This document shows positions 6,735-10,223 of a stretch of DNA of 10,223 nucleotides, one piece after another. The notes under the pieces were generated by a model that was not told the origin of the DNA, did no database searches, and was given only the letters and a program-made list of their open reading frames with translations. The DNA comes from Candidatus Woesearchaeota archaeon. GTDB taxonomy: Archaea; Nanobdellota; Nanobdellia; Woesearchaeales; JASKKU01. The stretch covers positions 1 through 10,223 of the forward strand of contig DSBS01000077.1 of the NCBI GenBank assembly GCA_011045925.1, written 5' to 3'. The position numbers were made by a program, and so were the translations under genes. Position 1 is the first letter of the stretch; each line of letters begins with the position of its first letter.

Positions 6735-6746
6735 TATTTATAGTTT
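6735..6746 (-). promoter_or_regulatory. TATA box for the ParA-associated operon
   Basis: On the minus strand this reads AAACTATAAATA and continues into ATATATTC. It is centred near 6738, so transcription should start around 6710-6712, at the first gene's ATG. A near-palindrome with core CTTTTAAAAG lies just upstream (6749-6758) and could be a BRE-region or operator element. Confidence 0.55.
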
Positions 6747-6769
6747 GCCTTTTAAAAGCCGGAAAAGCC

Positions 6770-7111
6770 TTATTCTCCCTTTAGCTTAAGTATGGCTTCA
6801 GCAAGGTCCCCTTCAGCCTCTTCAATAGCTTTTAGCGATTCTTCCCTTGTTGCATTTGCCTGTTCCATCACTAAAGAGATGTCTTCTTCAGATATATCAG
6901 GAGCTGTGTCTAGTGATTCTTCTCTGGACTCACCAGAAACCTGATAATTTTTTTCACCCATCATGTTTATCATCAAAACAGAGGGATTATCAAAAACAAG
7001 CCTTTTATCATCCATTACGAAAATAACCTGCCTGCACTCAACCTCTGTCTGGTTAATGCCCATTTTTTTCATCATAGACTTAACCTGTCTTGAGTTCATG
7101 TTCGGCATCAT
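6770..7111 (-). CDS. nac: Archaeal nascent polypeptide-associated complex protein (NAC alpha type)
   Basis: Archaeal NAC is a homodimer that binds ribosomes and shields emerging chains. The 113 residues have the expected order: a basic, Met-rich N-terminus (SRQVKSMMKKMGI, 7-19) that would contact the ribosome, the NAC beta domain (about 20-60, with VECRQVIF and KRLVFDNPSV), an acidic linker, and a C-terminal UBA domain. The UBA runs from about 72 to 111 and includes ISLVMEQANATREESLKAI and GDLAEAILKL. The start may be either of two adjacent ATGs (7111 or 7108). GTGATA just upstream may serve as a weak ribosome site. The gene begins four bases after the secG stop codon, so the two are an operon and link chain capture to the Sec channel. 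Confidence 0.95.
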   Translation of the reverse strand: MMPNMNSRQVKSMMKKMGINQTEVECRQVIFVMDDKRLVFDNPSVLMINMMGEKNYQVSGESREESLDTAPDISEEDISLVMEQANATREESLKAIEEAEGDLAEAILKLKGE

Positions 7112-7115
7112 ATTA

Positions 7116-7295
7116 TCACACTCTCAAGCCAATTAAGCTCAAACCAAACCCACTCAGGGCAATAACAAGAATTATTATCAAAACCGCAATTATTATCACA
7201 GCACCCGGGGAAAGCTGAAACTTGCTTTTATACTCATCGCTGTACCTTACCAACCCACCCATAGACATGGGAACCCTTAATTGCTCCTTTGCCAT
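7116..7295 (-). CDS. secG: Sec translocon subunit SecG/Sec61-beta
   Basis: This 59-residue tail-anchored protein fits the archaeal Sec61-beta family, which associates with SecY and SecE in the protein-conducting channel. The N-terminal cytoplasmic part carries the family motif GGLVRYSDEYKSKFQLSPGA (13-32), equivalent to the usual G-L-[VI]-R-Y-[FY]-[DE]-E. A single membrane helix follows at about 32-56, rich in Ile, Val and Leu. The ATG at 7295 has no Shine-Dalgarno; a TATA box about 30 bases upstream indicates a nearly leaderless message. The nac gene starts four bases after the stop codon. The prf1 gene is divergent, sharing a compact 126-base promoter region. Confidence 0.92.
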   Translation of the reverse strand: MAKEQLRVPMSMGGLVRYSDEYKSKFQLSPGAVIIIAVLIIILVIALSGFGLSLIGLRV

Positions 7296-7319
7296 CTTAG
7301 TTAAAAAGAATTGGGAGTC

Positions 7320-7330
7320 TATTTAAATAA
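7320..7330 (-). promoter_or_regulatory. TATA box for secG-nac
   Basis: On the minus strand this reads TTATTTAAATA, preceded by an A-rich BRE-like stretch and centred about 30 bases before the secG ATG. With the prf1 TATA box at 7391-7399 it forms a divergent promoter pair. The gap between the boxes holds GAGTCT (7315-7320) and AGACTC (7342-7347), an inverted repeat that flanks the secG TATA box. Confidence 0.55.
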
Positions 7331-7390
7331 TTTTTGATATTAGACTCCAGCACAATCCAAAAAGGGGCTTTTTCAGCTGATGTGAAATAA

Positions 7391-7399
7391 ATTTATAAA
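7391..7399 (+). promoter_or_regulatory. TATA box for prf1
   Basis: ATTTATAAA is centred 26-27 bases before the prf1 ATG at 7422. The start codon would then be at or next to the 5' end of the message. No Shine-Dalgarno lies before the ATG, consistent with leaderless translation. Confidence 0.65.
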
Positions 7400-7421
7400 C
7401 TAACTCCTTTTCCATTGAATA

Positions 7422-8519
7422 ATGGACGAATCTCAAAGATACAAGCTTAAAAAGCTCATAAACGAGCTTTCTAAGTATAAGGCAAGGCATACTGAACTGG
7501 TTAGCGTATATGTCCCTGCCGGCTACGACCTGAATAACATCGTGAGCCATATCTCTGAAGAGCAGGGAACTGCCTCAAACATCAAGTCAAAGAGCACCCA
7601 AAAAAACGTTATTTCTGCACTTGAAAGAATGCTGCAGCACCTTAGGCTGTTTAACCAGACCCCGCCTAACGGCTTGTGTGTTTTCTCAGGGAATGTTGCC
7701 GAGAGAGAGGGTGAAAATGATGTGCGGGTATGGAGCGTAGAGCCGCCACTCCCACTCAAGACTAGAATTTACAGGTGTGACAAGACTTTTGTGGTTGAGC
7801 CGCTCATGGAGATAATTGATGTTAAGGATTTTTATGGCCTGATTGTGATTGATAAAAGAGAAGCAACAATTGGAATACTGAAAGGAAAAACGATAACCCA
7901 GCTTTCTCATGCAAAATCGGCAGTGCCTGGAAAAACCAGGGCAGGAGGACAGTCTTCTGTGAGGTTCAGCAGGCTAAGGGAGATTGCAGCAGGCGAGTTT
8001 TTCAAGAAGGCCGCTGCAATGGCAAAGGATGCATTCTTCGGAAAGCCTGAGCTTAAGGGAATACTTATAGGCGGGCCTGGCCCAACAAAGTATGAATTTC
8101 ATGACAAAGGCTTTCTTGTTACTGAGCTAAAGGATAAGGTTATTGGGATTCTTGATATTACCTATACTGATGAATTTGGCCTTCAGGAGCTTGTTGAAAA
8201 AAGCCAGGACATCCTTTCTGATGAGGAGATAATAAAGGAAAAAGCTCTTGTTAACAGGTTTCTGGAGAATATCAGCAAAACGCCTGATTTGGTGGCTTAC
8301 GGAAACGAGCACGTAAAAGCATTGATAAGCCAGGGGGCTGTTGATGAGCTGCTTATATCAGAAAGCCTTGAAGATGAAAAGGTTGATGAATTAACAAAGC
8401 TTGCTGAAAGCTTTGGGACAACTGTGCATTTTATTTCAACTGAGACTAGGGAAGGAGCACAGATTGAGCAAATGGGCAAGGTTTGTGCAAACCTCAGGTT
8501 TAATCCAAATGCAGGCTGA
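7422..8519 (+). CDS. prf1: Peptide chain release factor aRF1
   Basis: aRF1 reads all three stop codons in the ribosomal A site and triggers hydrolysis of the peptidyl-tRNA. Domain 1 carries TASNIKS (50-56) and YRCDKTF (117-123), the Y-x-C-x(3)-F motif; both take part in stop recognition. Domain 2 has the catalytic GGQ (175-177) within RAGGQSSVRFSR. Domain 3 contains VAYGNEHVKALISQGAVDEL and ends with FGTTVHFISTETREGAQ. The protein has 365 residues, against roughly 410-420 for most archaeal aRF1. The missing part is in domain 3, where the usual minidomain with its cysteine-rich segment should sit between LLISESL and VDELTKLAES. The two parts join directly in a continuous frame. The SprT-like gene overlaps the 3' end by 11 bases. 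Confidence 0.96.
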   Translation: MDESQRYKLKKLINELSKYKARHTELVSVYVPAGYDLNNIVSHISEEQGTASNIKSKSTQKNVISALERMLQHLRLFNQTPPNGLCVFSGNVAEREGENDVRVWSVEPPLPLKTRIYRCDKTFVVEPLMEIIDVKDFYGLIVIDKREATIGILKGKTITQLSHAKSAVPGKTRAGGQSSVRFSRLREIAAGEFFKKAAAMAKDAFFGKPELKGILIGGPGPTKYEFHDKGFLVTELKDKVIGILDITYTDEFGLQELVEKSQDILSDEEIIKEKALVNRFLENISKTPDLVAYGNEHVKALISQGAVDELLISESLEDEKVDELTKLAESFGTTVHFISTETREGAQIEQMGKVCANLRFNPNAG

Positions 8520-9186
8520 ACAAATCTTTCAGGATGCGTTTGAAAGCATTGTTGGCAGAAAGCCTGGCTTCTCATTAAGGGTAGTTTTTTCAGGAAAGTT
8601 TTCAAAGTACAATGCTAAGATAGTTCATTACAAAAAGATAAATTCAATTGAGCTGAGGCTCAGCAAAGACTGGCAGGATGTGAGTTCTCCAATTCTTAAG
8701 GGAATGGCTGAAGAGCTTTTGTGCAGGCTTTTCACGATAAAAAAGCATACTTACAATATTGAGCTTTACAGAAGCTTTCTCAGAAACCTTGACACTTCGC
8801 CTGCTGAAAAAAACCAGAGTGAGCCTGAGCTTTATGAAAGTTTTTCAAGTGTAAATGAAGAGTATTTCAACAACAAAATAGACCTCTGCAATCTTAGGTT
8901 TGGCAGAGACTCAAAAAGAACTTTAGGAAGCTACAACTTCCACACAAATACAATCACTATTTCTAAGGCTCTTAGAGATGCACCTAGGCATGTTCTTGAC
9001 TATGTGATGTACCATGAAATGCTTCACAAGCAACTTAAGTTTGAAAGCAGCAAGAACAGGTTTCACACAAAGGAATTCAAGGAAAAAGAAGCATTGTTTA
9101 GGAACAGCAAGGAGATTGAGAAAGAGCTGGCGCGGATTGCCAGGAGAAAGCCTCAGCCTAGAATATCCACCTGGTTCAGGCGCTGA
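8509..9186 (+). CDS. SprT-like zinc metalloprotease
   Basis: The 225-residue protein has the zinc-protease signature HEMLH at 169-173, with H169, H173 and probably H186 (RFHTKEF) as metal ligands and E170 as the catalytic base. The preceding segment, SYNFHTNTITISKAL (145-159), matches the G-x-[YC]-x(n)-I-x-[IL]-[SN] strand found before the active site in SprT-like proteases. The first 90 residues, with SIELRLSKDW and LLCRLFTIKKHT, have no function I can assign. Eukaryotic Spartan/SPRTN, of the same broad family, degrades DNA-protein crosslinks; that role here is only a possibility. The ATG at 8509 overlaps prf1 by 11 bases, with AGGTTTAAT (8496-8504) as a possible ribosome site. The frame is open further upstream inside prf1, but those starts are unlikely. 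The 3' end overlaps the convergent TraB-family gene. Confidence 0.85.
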   Translation: MQAEQIFQDAFESIVGRKPGFSLRVVFSGKFSKYNAKIVHYKKINSIELRLSKDWQDVSSPILKGMAEELLCRLFTIKKHTYNIELYRSFLRNLDTSPAEKNQSEPELYESFSSVNEEYFNNKIDLCNLRFGRDSKRTLGSYNFHTNTITISKALRDAPRHVLDYVMYHEMLHKQLKFESSKNRFHTKEFKEKEALFRNSKEIEKELARIARRKPQPRISTWFRR

Positions 9187-9824
9187 GATATCCCTGCCTT
9201 ATGCCCCAGCCCTACAACTACAAGCAATTTCTTATCAGGGTTTTGCTTTGCGAAGGCTATAATTTTTTTTGACATGTATATGTCTCTTTCTTCAACCAGA
9301 ACCTTATAGAGTTGAGGATAGGTCTTTTTCATCTCAGATATCAGGTAATCAACTAGCTGGTCGTTGGGGATAGAATTTAAGTTAAACCTTCGCTTTTTCG
9401 CCTTGAAAGGTGAGGTTAAGAGGTCTTTCAGGAGAGAAAAAAGAAAGCCTAGGTTAAGTGTAGCTGAAACTCGTTTTATTGTTGTATTTATTGGCCTATC
9501 AATAAGCATAATAGGAATGTTTTTTGCTTTTGCCTGTCTTATGGCCTCTTTCATTTCTATGCCTGGCTCGGTGTTAACTACCTTTGACAGCCGCTTCTGA
9601 ATGAACCTGCCTATGGAGAAGAAAAGAAACCCTCTTATGCCAAACTGCCTTAATGCACCGGAAGACGAGCGTGTTTCCTGTTTATCGCTCATTAAAGCCT
9701 GGAACCTGCTTATATCCAGCTCAAGGGCAACTACATCCGGCTTAAACTCTGCAAAGCTCTTATGAACAAGATGCTTACTTTCCTGGGCAATATGCGAGGT
9801 TCCTGCAATGTAGATGTTTTCCAT
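9153..9824 (-). CDS. TraB-family protein
   Basis: TraB/PrgY relatives include bacterial pheromone-shutdown proteins and the eukaryotic TRABD proteins. They share metalloprotease-like motifs of the erythromycin esterase/TIKI clan. The 223 residues show the family landmarks: GTSH (8-11), ALELDISR (33-40), the helix PGIEMKEAI (87-95), LIDRPI (107-112), ERDIYM (179-184) and GLGHKAGI (205-212). A mildly hydrophobic stretch at 124-137 (NLGFLFSLLKDLLT) may touch the membrane. Many archaeal and bacterial homologues are longer and carry C-terminal membrane helices; this one stops soon after the GLGH motif. The ATG at 9824 is about 26 bases from a TATA box. The gene is convergent with the SprT-like gene and their coding ends overlap by 34 bases. 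Substrate and role are unknown. Confidence 0.88.
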   Translation of the reverse strand: MENIYIAGTSHIAQESKHLVHKSFAEFKPDVVALELDISRFQALMSDKQETRSSSGALRQFGIRGFLFFSIGRFIQKRLSKVVNTEPGIEMKEAIRQAKAKNIPIMLIDRPINTTIKRVSATLNLGFLFSLLKDLLTSPFKAKKRRFNLNSIPNDQLVDYLISEMKKTYPQLYKVLVEERDIYMSKKIIAFAKQNPDKKLLVVVGLGHKAGISQRLNQVDILG

Positions 9825-9844
9825 GCTCTGGTGAAAATCAGCAA

Positions 9845-9854
9845 TTTTTTAAAT
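9845..9854 (-). promoter_or_regulatory. TATA box for the TraB-family gene
   Basis: On the minus strand this reads ATTTAAAAAA, centred about 26 bases before the ATG at 9824, so the message is probably leaderless. It lies next to the oppositely directed TATA box of tRNA-Ala, making a very compact divergent promoter. Confidence 0.55.
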
Positions 9855-9856
9855 GC

Positions 9857-9866
9857 TTTTAAAATT
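9857..9866 (+). promoter_or_regulatory. TATA box for tRNA-Ala
   Basis: TTTTAAAATT lies 22-31 bases before the first base of tRNA-Ala, the expected archaeal distance. Confidence 0.6.
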
Positions 9867-9887
9867 ACCCTGAAAATCGAGACAAAT

Positions 9888-9961
9888 GGGCTGGTAGCTC
9901 AGCCTGGTAGAGCGTCCGGTTGGCAATCGGGAGGCCTCGGGTTCAAATCCCGACCAGTCCA
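9888..9961 (+). tRNA. tRNA-Ala (anticodon GGC), no intron, CCA not encoded
   Basis: The 74-base cloverleaf has acceptor arms GGGCTGG (9888-9894) and CCAGTCC (9954-9960), including the G3-U70 pair that marks alanine tRNAs. The D stem is GCTC/GAGC with loop AGCCTGGTA. The anticodon stem is TCCGG/TCGGG, closed by a G-U pair, with anticodon GGC at 9922-9924. The T arm is TCGGG-TTCAAAT-CCCGA (9937-9953), and the discriminator is A (9961). The following bases are TAG, so CCA must be added after transcription. Confidence 0.96.
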
Positions 9962-10131
9962 TAGTGATCTCATAAATGGTCTAGCTCCTTTATAAGAAGC
10001 ATATAAAAGCACGAGAAATAATCTATTATCTCTTTAAAAGTAAAATAAGATATAAAAAAGTACTCTGAAATAGCTTAAACAAAAAGTGGAAATACAACAA
10101 ACGGCTCTGTTCAAAATCTAAAGATTTATAA
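9962..10131. other. AT-rich intergenic spacer with several TATA-like boxes
   Basis: I see no coding region here. The spacer holds TATA-like sequences at 10001-10008 (ATATAAAA), 10051-10058 (TATAAAAA) and 10124-10130 (ATTTATA). Any of these could drive the gene starting at 10180. The first two would put the hairpins at 10132-10179 inside the leader; the last would start transcription near 10153, inside the first inverted repeat. Confidence 0.5.
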
Positions 10132-10160
10132 CCCTCAGCAGCCGTAAGGCTGTCTGAGGG
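10132..10160 (+). repeat. Strong inverted repeat / hairpin with GTAA loop
   Basis: CCCTCAG (10132-10138) pairs with CTGAGGG (10154-10160), and CAGCC (10139-10143) pairs with GGCTG (10148-10152). T10153 is bulged and the tetraloop GTAA is of GNRA type. The 12 pairs are GC-rich in otherwise AT-rich DNA. No T-run follows, so it does not look like a terminator. It could be a structured RNA leader or a DNA operator. Confidence 0.7.
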
Positions 10161-10179
10161 GGGGAGGGATTTTCTCCCC
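10161..10179 (+). promoter_or_regulatory. Second hairpin enclosing the Shine-Dalgarno, abutting the start codon
   Basis: GGGGAG (10161-10166) is complementary to CTCCCC (10174-10179), leaving a seven-base loop GGATTTT. It begins on the base after the first hairpin and ends on the base before the ATG at 10180. The purine-rich GGGGAGGGAT includes the only Shine-Dalgarno-like sequence, so folding would hide it. Confidence 0.55.
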
Positions 10180-10223
10180 ATGAAAGAAAAAACAAAACTC
10201 ATTAATAAAGTTAAGCGTTTGAT
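10180..10223 (+). CDS. Start of a gene cut by the window edge
   Basis: The ATG at 10180 opens a frame to the window end, reading MKEKTKLINKVKRL. The visible N-terminus is basic and probably helical, which is not enough to name a family. Support comes from GGGAGGGAT about ten bases upstream and from the structured region before it. Confidence 0.5.
   Translation, partial: MKEKTKLINKVKRL

Noticed and set aside
8401..8508. Upstream extension of the SprT-like gene by 36 codons
   Set aside because: It lies within the well-conserved aRF1 C-terminus in another frame. The ATG at 8509 gives the usual short operon overlap.
9762..9995. Plus-strand open frame (77 residues) spanning tRNA-Ala
   Set aside because: It covers the TraB-family start, two promoters and a complete tRNA. 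It is not a plausible gene.
10132..10160. Hairpin considered as a bacterial-type terminator
   Set aside because: No T-run follows. It is followed by a G-rich stretch and a start codon, and archaea terminate mainly on T-tracts.
1..10223. CRISPR array, insertion sequence or prophage
   Set aside because: No regularly spaced repeats, transposase, integrase or phage structural genes were seen in the window. The truncated gene at 10180 is too short to judge.

Overview
The window is archaeal. It encodes aRF1 (NIKS and GGQ motifs), archaeal NAC with a UBA domain, Sec61-beta/SecG, HerA and a TraB-family protein. One tRNA carries an intron at 37/38, and most promoters are TATA boxes 22-30 bp upstream of a start codon or tRNA 5' end. 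AT-rich DNA, small proteins, tight gene packing and leaderless-looking starts fit a reduced-genome lineage such as DPANN (Woesearchaeota/Pacearchaeota-like). That placement is an inference; the sequence alone does not name the taxon.

Layout. At the left edge a truncated gene runs leftward behind a strong Shine-Dalgarno. A small four-helix membrane protein (200-610) and cysteinyl-tRNA synthetase (719-2230) run rightward. From 7295 down to 2257 everything is on the minus strand, in several units: secG-nac (7295-6770); a four-gene operon (6709-4708) of two remote paralogues, a MinD/ParA-like ATPase and a four-TM membrane protein; herA with its own promoter (4657-2861); and intron-containing tRNA-Leu(UAG) followed by the rRNA methyltransferase gene rlmH (2808-2257). 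On the plus strand, divergent from secG, come prf1 (aRF1) and an overlapping SprT-like zinc protease. These meet the TraB-family gene tail to tail with a 34-bp overlap. tRNA-Ala(GGC) follows, then an AT-rich spacer and two adjoining hairpins placed directly before the start codon of a gene cut by the window edge.

Function. Most genes serve translation and nascent-chain handling: CysRS, two tRNAs, RlmH, aRF1, NAC and SecG. The least explained part is the 6709-4708 operon beside herA. It joins a positioning-type ATPase to a membrane protein and two unrecognised helical proteins. It is the best candidate here for an undescribed system, possibly membrane-linked DNA or protein positioning, but no function can be assigned from sequence alone.
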